A stretch of DNA of 13,534 bases from Bacteroidota bacterium (GTDB lineage: Bacteria; Bacteroidota; Bacteroidia; JAADEI01), in contig JAJRPU010000048.1 in NCBI GenBank assembly GCA_024280615.1, positions 1 to 13,534 of the forward strand. Reading direction: 5' to 3'. A program made the position numbers and the translations under genes. Under the pieces are notes generated by a model. That model did no database searches. It was given only the letters and a program-made list of their open reading frames with translations, and was not told the origin of the DNA. This document shows positions 1-6,638 of this stretch, piece by piece. Every line of letters starts with the position of its first letter. Within the stretch, counting starts at the first letter, position 1.

Positions 1-1559
1 TAGAACAACAATTGACAGATAAAATCCTTGAAGTATTTACAAACCCGAGTTCTAAGAAAGAGAGGCGTGAACGACTCAAGCAAATTAAAGAAGAATTCAT
101 TGAAAGCTTGCCGGAAGAAAAGAAAGAAAGTTCTTTACTTATAAATAAGTATATCCACGACCTTGAGAAAAAATTAATGAGAAAACTGATTCTTGAGAAA
201 GGCGTTCGTATTGACGGACGTAAAACAGATGAAATCAGACCAATATGGGCTGAGGTAGACGTTCTTCCCGCAACACACGGCTCTTCTATATTCACACGTG
301 GAGAAACCCAAGCATTGGCAACAGTTACACTCGGGTCCAGATTGGACGTGCAATTGATAGACACACCCACTATTCAAGAAGAAACCAAATTCATGGTTCA
401 TTACAACTTTCCACCATTTTCCACGGGCGAAATAAAACCATTGAGAGGACCCTCAAGGCGTGAAATAGGACACGGGAATCTTGCCTATAGGGCTCTTAAA
501 GGAGTTATGCCACCGGAAGATGACTTACCTTATACAGTTCGGGTCGTTTCTGATATTCTTGAGTCAAATGGCTCATCTTCTATGGCAACGGTCTGTGCCG
601 GTTCATTGGCATTGATGGATGCCGGAGTCCCTATCAAGAAACATGTTGCTGGAATAGCAATGGGATTAATTTTTGACCCTGACACCGGGCAATATGCTAT
701 TCTTACTGATATTCTTGGAGACGAAGACCACATCGGAGACATGGACTTTAAGGTCGCAGGAACCAGGGATGGCATTACCGCATGCCAGATGGATATTAAA
801 ATTAGTGGTATAACAGAAGATATATTGATGAATGCACTTGAGCAGGCTCGCAAAGCAAGAATGGAAATTCTTGATATCCTTGAAGAAGTTATTCCTGAAC
901 CACGCAAGGAGCTTAAGCCTCACGTCCCAAGGTCAAAAGTGGTTCTCATCCCTAAGGAACTCATTGGGCTGGTAATCGGTCCGTCCGGAAGGACAATTCA
1001 AGAACTGCAGGAACGAACAGGAACAACTATATACATTGAACCGGAAGATGAACAGGGTAAAGTATATATCACTGGGCAATCTCAGGATGCTGTGGATGCC
1101 GCCGCTGAACACATTAACCTTATGACCCAGATGCCCGAGGAAGGAGAAGTGTATGAGGGCGAAGTAAAAGAACTAAAGCCATTTGGAGCATTGGTTGAAT
1201 TTATGCCTGGAAAAATAGGATTATTGCATATTTCTGAAATAGACTGGAAACACATTGCAGACGTCTCGCAGATACTCAAAGTGGGCGATAAAATAAAGGT
1301 TAAATTAATTGAGATAGAGGAGGGCACTGGTAGGTATAAGCTGTCCAGAAAAGCATTATTGCCCAAACCGGAAGGCTCGGACCAAGAACAAAAGCAAGGA
1401 GACAGAGCACCGCAACAGCGAGACGGCGGAACAACGAGGCATCAAACAAGACCACACAGACAGGTTCACCAACACAATAAACCAAGACCACAAGGAAAAC
1501 CTCAAGGAAGAAAAGGACATCACAGACACAGAGGAGACGATGACATATATTCGTTTTAA
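1..1559 (+). CDS. pnp: Polynucleotide phosphorylase, 5'-truncated by the window edge
   Basis: PNPase is a trimeric 3'-to-5' phosphorolytic exoribonuclease for RNA turnover. The frame is open to the first base, so the gene starts outside; about 518 of the usual 700-plus residues are visible. In order they are the end of the central helical domain, the second RNase PH domain (roughly 210-900), a KH domain with its G-P-S-G loop near 978-989, and an S1 domain at about 1146-1350. The conserved catalytic segment GDEDHIGDMDFKVAG is intact near 717-761, as is the FSTGE phosphate-site motif near 417-431. The protein ends in a low-complexity tail of about 60 residues rich in His, Arg, Gln and Gly (1371-1556), likely RNA-binding. 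The lipoprotein gene downstream overlaps it by 20 nt, so the two are probably co-transcribed. Family assignment is secure; the 5' end is unknown. Confidence 0.97.
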   Translation, partial: EQQLTDKILEVFTNPSSKKERRERLKQIKEEFIESLPEEKKESSLLINKYIHDLEKKLMRKLILEKGVRIDGRKTDEIRPIWAEVDVLPATHGSSIFTRGETQALATVTLGSRLDVQLIDTPTIQEETKFMVHYNFPPFSTGEIKPLRGPSRREIGHGNLAYRALKGVMPPEDDLPYTVRVVSDILESNGSSSMATVCAGSLALMDAGVPIKKHVAGIAMGLIFDPDTGQYAILTDILGDEDHIGDMDFKVAGTRDGITACQMDIKISGITEDILMNALEQARKARMEILDILEEVIPEPRKELKPHVPRSKVVLIPKELIGLVIGPSGRTIQELQERTGTTIYIEPEDEQGKVYITGQSQDAVDAAAEHINLMTQMPEEGEVYEGEVKELKPFGALVEFMPGKIGLLHISEIDWKHIADVSQILKVGDKIKVKLIEIEEGTGRYKLSRKALLPKPEGSDQEQKQGDRAPQQRDGGTTRHQTRPHRQVHQHNKPRPQGKPQGRKGHHRHRGDDDIYSF

Positions 1560-2451
1560 GGTATTCATTGTATTGTTCATAGTTGTATTTGCTCTTTCAT
1601 GGATAGGCTGTAAAAAGAAATCGAAGCCACCGACTACTCAAGAAGACATATTTATTATCGGTCACGGCGGCGGAGGAGAGCATTGTCATAATAGATATGA
1701 TTCTTTGAGAATTTGCCACAATAGATATCCAGCGATAAAAGAAGGCTTATTAATCTTTGAAGGCATAGAAGTTGACGTGCAGGTCTCTAAGGATTCTGTT
1801 ATATACGTTGGACATGACGTGTTTCTGGCAGATGCTTCCTTTGGTCCAGTAATAAATTTCCTTACTTCGCATCAGATTGATTCTTTGAATTCTAAATATG
1901 ACTCTTCACATCACATATTAAGTTTGGAGCAGGTTTTTAAAATGTTTCTAAATGCACCTGAAGGCAATTCTAAACTTATTTCCCTTGACATCAAGAATTA
2001 TTATGGATCATATTGGCGAGAATTGTGCAGTGATTCCTGTGAGACTATGAAGTCTCGTTATGAGAGAGTGTTTGCTATAGCCCTTGCTCGGTTGTTAAAG
2101 AAATATCCAGAAGTTAGGCATAGGATTGCAGTGGAGGGATGGGACATAAAACAACTTAAAGAGATCAACCAGATTGTCCCGGAAGTTAGATATAAATGTC
2201 TCGTTATTACAAACTTTACCCCTGAAATTCAGACTTTACTTAATCAATATGAGTATGTAAATTGCATAAGCAAATCAATTGAGACCACTACTAAGGAAGA
2301 ATTTGAACAAATGCGTGAATTCTTTATGAATCGTCAGGATAAAGAATTTTTAATACAACTATGGACTGCAACAGATTCTATAGGATTGCAGAGAGCTAGG
2401 AATCTTACGAAGGGTCCTGCTACTATACAGGCAGATAAGAACGCCCTTTAA
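1540..2451 (+). CDS. Predicted lipoprotein, glycerophosphodiester phosphodiesterase (GDPD) family
   Basis: A 303-residue protein. An N-terminal hydrophobic segment (residues 8-22) ends in W-I-G-C24 followed by KKK. This looks like a lipoprotein signal, although Trp at -3 is atypical. The mature part has GDPD landmarks: a glycine-rich first motif with His42 and Glu47, the metal-site pair Glu77/Asp79 (GIEVDVQVSKD), His92 in GHD, SLEQVF at 128-133, and LDIK at 149-152. Family members cleave glycerophosphodiesters to glycerol-3-phosphate and an alcohol, so scavenging at the membrane surface is a reasonable inference. The usual H-R-G of motif 1 reads H-G-G here. CHNRY occurs twice, at residues 49-53 and 59-63. 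The ATG lies inside the pnp end, with GAGGAG three bases upstream, which suggests translational coupling. The specific substrate is unknown. Confidence 0.8.
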   Translation: MTYIRFKVFIVLFIVVFALSWIGCKKKSKPPTTQEDIFIIGHGGGGEHCHNRYDSLRICHNRYPAIKEGLLIFEGIEVDVQVSKDSVIYVGHDVFLADASFGPVINFLTSHQIDSLNSKYDSSHHILSLEQVFKMFLNAPEGNSKLISLDIKNYYGSYWRELCSDSCETMKSRYERVFAIALARLLKKYPEVRHRIAVEGWDIKQLKEINQIVPEVRYKCLVITNFTPEIQTLLNQYEYVNCISKSIETTTKEEFEQMREFFMNRQDKEFLIQLWTATDSIGLQRARNLTKGPATIQADKNAL

Positions 2452-2584
2452 CAGGACACAATTCTTATTTGCTGATTACTAAATTCAAGTCTTGGCAACT
2501 AAATAATTGCTCTCTTTTATAGTATTGAGAACATACACTTCAAAAATTTGACAAGCGAAACATAAAATGTTAATTAAAAGCAAG

Positions 2585-2651
2585 GAGGGGGACTCCCTCT
2601 CATGTCAGTGATTAATCATTAAAACTCTTTTCCACTTAGAAAGGAGCCCCC
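2585..2651. terminator. G/C-rich inverted repeats in the convergent gap; possible bidirectional terminator
   Basis: This 212-base gap between two convergent genes holds two mutually exclusive pairings. Locally, GAGGG (2585-2589) pairs with CCCTC (2595-2599). Over a longer range, GGGGG-A-CTCC (2587-2596) pairs with GGAGCCCCC (2643-2651), giving nine pairs and one bulged A around a 46-nt loop. On the minus strand the local hairpin is followed by CTTGCTTTT, which makes it a weak intrinsic terminator for rpsA. A 10-base palindrome (TGATTAATCA, 2609-2618) sits in the loop. No proper T-tract follows on the plus strand. Termination is inferred from position and pairing only. Confidence 0.35.
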
Positions 2652-2663
2652 GTGTTTATGGAC

Positions 2664-4592
2664 TCACTCTTTGTTTTCGTCTTTTTTGTTCTCTTCAGAA
2701 CCTTCCTGTTTTTCTTCCTCACCACCCAGCAATTGGTCAAGGTCAATTAATTCATCCAATTTTGCACCACTTGGTCTAGGTTGCTGTTTTTTAGGCTTGG
2801 AAGGAGTGGTTGCTTTTTTAGTAGTTCTTGCACTGGCTGTTTTGGTCGTCTTTTTACCTTTCTTTTTAATAAGTTTGCGAGCCTCTTTCCTAGCTTTTTC
2901 CTCTTCCTTAGCCTGACGCCAGACCTTAGTGTGCGAAACCTTAATCAATTGTTTCTTCTTATTAAAGTCAATGACCATAAAGTCCAAGGTCTCATCAACA
3001 TTTGCCACTGTGCCATCTTCCTTTTTAAGGTCCCTGACCTGAGCCTTGGCTTCAACACCATAGGGTAACTCAACAATAGCTTCACTCCCAGAAATTGATT
3101 TAATAGTTCCTTTATGTATTGAACCTGGCGTAAATACCGTTTCAAAGGTATGCCAAGGATTCTCTTCTACTTGTTTGTGACCCAGTTTGAGGAGCCTTCG
3201 CTCATTATCATATCCAAGTACTACAACATCTATTTCATCTCCCTCTTTTACCACTTCAGCTGGATGCATAACACGTTTTGTCCAAGAAAGGTCCTCATTC
3301 CTTACTATTCCATATACACCTTCTTCTAACTCAACAAGGGCTCCATAGGGCCTCAATTCAATAACCTTTCCTCTGTACTTATTACCAGTTACATATTTGG
3401 ATTCAATATTTTCCCATGGGTCTGGTTTTAGTTGTTTAATGCTAAGGCTCATCCTCCTATTATCAGGGTCAATCTGTGTAACTACTGCCTCAACTTCCTG
3501 TCCTTCCTTGAAGTACTCGGAAGGCTTTGGTTTTTTATAGCCCCAAGAAATTTCAGAAACATGAACTAAGCCCTCCACACCGGGGAGAACTTCAATAAAG
3601 GCACCATAAGGCTGAATGTGAACAACCTTGCCTTTGACCTTATCTCCGACCTTAATTTTTTCATGAATATTCTCCCACGGGTCTGGCTCCAATTGCTTCA
3701 TTCCAAGGCTAATCTTGGTCTTATCCTCATCAAATCCAAGCACAACAACTCTGACCTTATCTCCAACTTTTAAGCCAAGGTCAGAGGGATGCTTAATCCT
3801 TCTCCACGTTAGGTCAGAAATATATACTAAACCATCTATACTACCAAGGTCCACAAATACGCCCCAGTCAACAATGTTCTTAATGACACCTTCTAAAACT
3901 AATCCGGGCTCTAGTTTTTCAATTATCTCTTTCCTACGTCTTTCTCTTTCCTCCTCTTGAACAGCTTTGTGGGAGACGACAGCGTTCATTATAGCTTCGT
4001 TAATCTTTACCACCTTGACAGGCAAAGTCTTGCCAACATAAGCATCGTAGTCTTCCACAGGTTCAATACTTATTTGAGAACCAGGTAAGAAACATTCATA
4101 TATGCCAAAGCATTCAGCGACTAGTCCACCCCTTGTTTTCGCTATTACCTTAGCTTCTAGAACTTCGCCAGTGTGATATGCTTCCACCAGCTTATCCCAA
4201 GCCCTTAGAATTCTTGCTTTACGACGCGAAAGTTTGACCTGTCCTTTCTTGTCTTCGCTTTTCTCAACGTAAACCTCTATTTCATCACCGGGCTTGGGCT
4301 CCGGTTCACCCTTAAATTCAGCAAGTGGAATAATGCTATTAAACTTGTAGTCCAGTTCAACGACAACGTCCTCATCTTCAACCTTCATTACTTTGCCTTT
4401 AACTATGTCTGCCCTTTCAAGCGGTTTAATATCAGGACGTTGCTTAAGATATTCTTTTAGAGCGACAACGATATCCTCGTTCTCCTGGGTTCTTTCCGCC
4501 CTTGCTAAGTCTTCCCATGAAAAACCTTCCTCTGTTTTCTCTACTAAAGGCTTAACCTCTTCTGTCCCTGTTGTGGATACTCTATTTCCCAC
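2664..4592 (-). CDS. rpsA: 30S ribosomal protein S1
   Basis: S1 binds mRNA on the small subunit and helps load leaders that lack a strong Shine-Dalgarno sequence, as is common in Bacteroidota. The 642-residue product has six S1-type OB domains at roughly 61-125, 141-208, 229-298, 315-386, 402-473 and 488-555. Domains 3 and 4 are the most canonical (GVFVDLG, GLVHVSEISW). Domains 3, 4 and 5 are followed by related linkers (DPWENI, DPWENI, NPWHTF). A tail follows: Lys/Thr-rich at about 575-603, then acidic at 612-642. The start is GTG at 4592; an in-frame TGA at 4607-4605 excludes an upstream start, and no Shine-Dalgarno is seen. It lies 39 nt after ispH, and a TAACTTTG box in that gap suggests its own promoter in addition to read-through. 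Confidence 0.95.
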   Translation of the reverse strand: MGNRVSTTGTEEVKPLVEKTEEGFSWEDLARAERTQENEDIVVALKEYLKQRPDIKPLERADIVKGKVMKVEDEDVVVELDYKFNSIIPLAEFKGEPEPKPGDEIEVYVEKSEDKKGQVKLSRRKARILRAWDKLVEAYHTGEVLEAKVIAKTRGGLVAECFGIYECFLPGSQISIEPVEDYDAYVGKTLPVKVVKINEAIMNAVVSHKAVQEEERERRRKEIIEKLEPGLVLEGVIKNIVDWGVFVDLGSIDGLVYISDLTWRRIKHPSDLGLKVGDKVRVVVLGFDEDKTKISLGMKQLEPDPWENIHEKIKVGDKVKGKVVHIQPYGAFIEVLPGVEGLVHVSEISWGYKKPKPSEYFKEGQEVEAVVTQIDPDNRRMSLSIKQLKPDPWENIESKYVTGNKYRGKVIELRPYGALVELEEGVYGIVRNEDLSWTKRVMHPAEVVKEGDEIDVVVLGYDNERRLLKLGHKQVEENPWHTFETVFTPGSIHKGTIKSISGSEAIVELPYGVEAKAQVRDLKKEDGTVANVDETLDFMVIDFNKKKQLIKVSHTKVWRQAKEEEKARKEARKLIKKKGKKTTKTASARTTKKATTPSKPKKQQPRPSGAKLDELIDLDQLLGGEEEKQEGSEENKKDENKE

Positions 4593-4612
4593 GGCACGTG
4601 TTTTTCAAATCA

Positions 4613-4620
4613 CAAAGTTA
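4613..4620 (-). promoter_or_regulatory. Candidate -7 promoter box for rpsA (TAACTTTG)
   Basis: The minus strand reads TAACTTTG, an exact match to the Bacteroidota -7 consensus TAnnTTTG, 20 nt upstream of the rpsA GTG and just after the ispH stop. No TTTG-like -33 box lies at the usual distance, so the call rests on one element and its position. A separate promoter would let S1 be made at ribosomal levels independently of the sigma/ispH cluster. Confidence 0.4.
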
Positions 4621-4631
4621 CATAAGTATAA

Positions 4632-5528
4632 CTAAACGGGATGGACGTTTAGTTCTCTTTCAAGAAAGTCTTTTACCTGTTGCATTAACCAGCTTGGCGT
4701 GGAAGTGGCTCCACAAATGCCTACTGATTCGGCATTTTCTAACCACTTTAAGTCTATTTCATTCACCGATGAAATAAAAAATGTGTTTGGATTGACAGAT
4801 TTGGCTGTTTCAAAAAGAACCCTACCGTTTGAGCTTTTCTTCCCAGCTACGAACAATACTACGTCAAAGCGGCGAGCAAAATCCTTAATTTTAACATCTC
4901 TGTTTGATACCTGTCTGCATATAGTGTCATTGAAATATACATTAGTGTTATTTCGTTTGGCAGCTTCTTCTCTAATCAGTTCACCTAAAGCATAGTAGGA
5001 CCTTATGCTTTTTGTTGTCTGAGAGAACAGGTATATTGGACGTGAAAAATCAATCTTCTTTAATGCATCTTCCTCGCCAGTTATCAATATTTTTTCAACT
5101 TGGGAGTCGTCAGGGATTTGTCCCATTAGACCTATCACCTCGGGATGCCCGGGTTTCCCGTAGATAACTATTTGTGAGCCTGGGGGAGCTTGCCTGACCA
5201 CTTCCCTGATTCTGTTTTGAAGTTTTAAAACAATTGGGCAAGAGGCATCAATAAGAGTAATATCATTTTCCTTTGCTATTTGATATGTCTCAGGAGGTTC
5301 CCCATGTGCCCTAATGAGAACAATAGCGTTCTTTAAATGTTTAAAAGTGTTATGGTCAATAATTTCAAGACCCTTGTTTTTTAGTCTTTCAACTTCTTTA
5401 TCGTTATGAACAATATCTCCTAAGCAATACACTTTAATCCCTTGGTCAAGAAAAAATTCAGCTTGGGCAATAGCATAAACCACACCAAAGCAAAAGCCAG
5501 AGTCAGGGTCCACTTCTATACGCACCAC
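4632..5528 (-). CDS. ispH: 4-hydroxy-3-methylbut-2-enyl diphosphate reductase
   Basis: IspH performs the last step of the MEP isoprenoid pathway, reducing HMBPP to IPP and DMAPP with an oxygen-sensitive [4Fe-4S] cluster. The 298-residue protein is of normal length. It has the three cluster cysteines Cys13 (GFCFGV), Cys97 (IDASCP) and Cys204 (NDTICRQVSNR). The substrate-site residues are also present: His41 (VHN), His75 (RAHG), His128 and Glu130 (GHPEV), QTT at 170-172 and SSNG at 232-235. The C-terminal motif reads GICGATSTPSWL, with an extra Cys at 272. The start is GTG at 5528, seven nt after the anti-sigma stop, so the genes are surely co-transcribed. Its place behind a putative redox sigma/anti-sigma pair suggests that IspH supply responds to oxidative damage; that link is inference. 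Confidence 0.97.
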   Translation of the reverse strand: MVRIEVDPDSGFCFGVVYAIAQAEFFLDQGIKVYCLGDIVHNDKEVERLKNKGLEIIDHNTFKHLKNAIVLIRAHGEPPETYQIAKENDITLIDASCPIVLKLQNRIREVVRQAPPGSQIVIYGKPGHPEVIGLMGQIPDDSQVEKILITGEEDALKKIDFSRPIYLFSQTTKSIRSYYALGELIREEAAKRNNTNVYFNDTICRQVSNRDVKIKDFARRFDVVLFVAGKKSSNGRVLFETAKSVNPNTFFISSVNEIDLKWLENAESVGICGATSTPSWLMQQVKDFLERELNVHPV

Positions 5529-5535
5529 TGGAGAA

Positions 5536-5796
5536 TTACCTTTGATGATAAATTATTTGTTTGATAGAAATGAGCAGCTGTTGTGCCTTGTTTTGGAAAA
5601 GATTGTCTTGCTTCTTGTTTAGTGCTTTTTGCAATAGTTTCCTAAACATTATTTCTCCGCGAAGTTTCCTATGGCAAGTGGGACACAACGTTGCATGTTT
5701 AATAAACGATTTGTATTCTTCAGGAGAAAGGTTGCCATCTAAGGCATCCTCCAGCAGGCGTCTGAATTTTAAACATGCATTACTAACTCTTTCCAT
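5536..5796 (-). CDS. Soluble zinc-binding anti-sigma factor (ZAS), RsrA-like
   Basis: An 86-residue protein with the zinc-binding anti-sigma motif His34-x3-Cys38-x2-Cys41 and an upstream Cys8. In Streptomyces RsrA the corresponding residues are Cys11, His37, Cys41 and Cys44, so the relative spacing is identical. In RsrA they hold zinc, and a disulfide between Cys11 and Cys44 releases the sigma factor. A helical segment rich in charged residues (CLKFRRLLEDALDGNLSPEE, 8-27) matches the ZAS N-terminus. There is no hydrophobic segment, so the protein should be cytoplasmic and sense an internal signal. His42 directly follows Cys41. It starts at ATG 5796, 11 nt after the sigma gene, and ends seven nt before ispH. 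Class assignment is good; the redox role is inferred from residue spacing and the SigR-like partner. Confidence 0.8.
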   Translation of the reverse strand: MERVSNACLKFRRLLEDALDGNLSPEEYKSFIKHATLCPTCHRKLRGEIMFRKLLQKALNKKQDNLFQNKAQQLLISIKQIIYHQR

Positions 5797-5807
5797 TTAC
5801 CTGCTGT

Positions 5808-6548
5808 TTAGTCCTTTGAGGATTTATCCTCAATTCTATATAACTTTTTAGCATATTCTTTCAGTTCCTTTTTTAGCATTCTGCGGGCTCTGTGCAAACG
5901 AGACCTCACAGTTCCAATAGGAATGCCGAGAATTTTGGCTATTTCTTCGTATTTAAGCTCATCAACGTCGGCAAGCAGGACAATAATTCGGAATTCCTCA
6001 GGCAATTTATTTAAAGCACGAACCACCTCTTCTGAAAGATACGAAGCATCTATCTCTTTACGCATATCGCCTGCTGGAGTCATTTGAGGAGGGGGACCTT
6101 CATCATCATCATCTGATTTAAATGTGGAGTATTCCTCGTATGCAATTGTTTGAGGAGCTGCCTTGCGTTTCCGATATTCGTTAATGTATAGGTTCCTCAT
6201 TATAGTGTAGAGCCACGCTTTTATCTTAGTGCCTTCTTTATATGTGTCAAGAGATTCAAAAGCTCGTAAAAGCGTTTCTTGTACCAAATCATAAGCGTCA
6301 TCAATGTTTCCTTGAGTGAGGAACGTTGTAGCGAAGCGAAGCAGGTCATTAATGAGTGGCTCAATCTCTTTCTCAAATATTCTAAGGCGACGTTGTCTTT
6401 CTTCCTCGCTTATCTTCAATTCTTTTCTCTTTCTTCTCCTTCCCATCTCTTCACTTTGTTCTTCGTTTGATTTTCCTTCGTAGCTAATAGCATTATTCGT
6501 CTCTCCTTCCTTTTCTTTCTTGTTTACTGGAACTTCCATCTGTCTCAT
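5808..6548 (-). CDS. ECF-family RNA polymerase sigma factor, SigR-like
   Basis: A 246-residue group 4 sigma factor. Region 2 spans about 60-130 (DLVQETLLRAF; KAWLYTIMRNLYINEYRKRK at 110-129), and region 4 spans about 171-228 (LPEEFRIIVLLADVDELKYE at 182-201, then the IGTVRSRLHRARR helix-turn-helix). Both blocks resemble Streptomyces SigR, notably KAWLY-x3-N-x-YIN-x-YRK and EEFRI-x4-LADV. Unusual parts are a 55-60 residue charged N-terminal extension and a DDDDEGPPP stretch (146-154) in the linker. The zinc anti-sigma gene follows 11 nt downstream, the normal arrangement for a regulated ECF pair. The start is ATG 6548; later in-frame ATGs exist (for example residue 4), so the exact N-terminus is uncertain. 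A TTTT-N19-TAACTTTG promoter lies upstream. Target promoters cannot be read from this window. Confidence 0.93.
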   Translation of the reverse strand: MRQMEVPVNKKEKEGETNNAISYEGKSNEEQSEEMGRRRKRKELKISEEERQRRLRIFEKEIEPLINDLLRFATTFLTQGNIDDAYDLVQETLLRAFESLDTYKEGTKIKAWLYTIMRNLYINEYRKRKAAPQTIAYEEYSTFKSDDDDEGPPPQMTPAGDMRKEIDASYLSEEVVRALNKLPEEFRIIVLLADVDELKYEEIAKILGIPIGTVRSRLHRARRMLKKELKEYAKKLYRIEDKSSKD

Positions 6549-6607
6549 CTTGTTTGTTTTTGTAAGCAGGTTGGTAATGTTGCTAATTTGTTCTTTTACT
6601 ATGAACG

Positions 6608-6638
6608 CAAAGTTACGTAAACTTATTTAATCTGAAAA
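6608..6638 (-). promoter_or_regulatory. Candidate Bacteroidota-type promoter for the sigma/anti-sigma/ispH cluster
   Basis: Read on the minus strand, TTTT (6638-6635), 19 spacer bases and TAACTTTG (6615-6608) match the TTTG-N19-TAnnTTTG pattern with one mismatch in the -33 box. The -33 part lies over the end of murF and the -7 box lies just after its stop. The predicted leader to the ATG at 6548 is about 50-55 nt. It implies housekeeping transcription of the sigma gene in addition to any read-through from murF. Confidence 0.5.

Noticed and set aside
12..14. TTG as the start codon of the pnp frame
   Set aside because: The frame is open to the window edge and the protein begins in the middle of the PNPase fold, so the gene is truncated rather than starting here.
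2548..2568. TTGACA ... TAAAAT resembling a sigma-70 promoter on the + strand
   Set aside because: The spacing is only nine bases, the consensus is not the one used in Bacteroidota, and no gene follows on that strand.
2671..3960. Several + strand open frames inside rpsA
   Set aside because: They are antisense to a well-conserved six-domain S1 protein, have biased Ser/Phe/Leu-rich composition, and show no family features.
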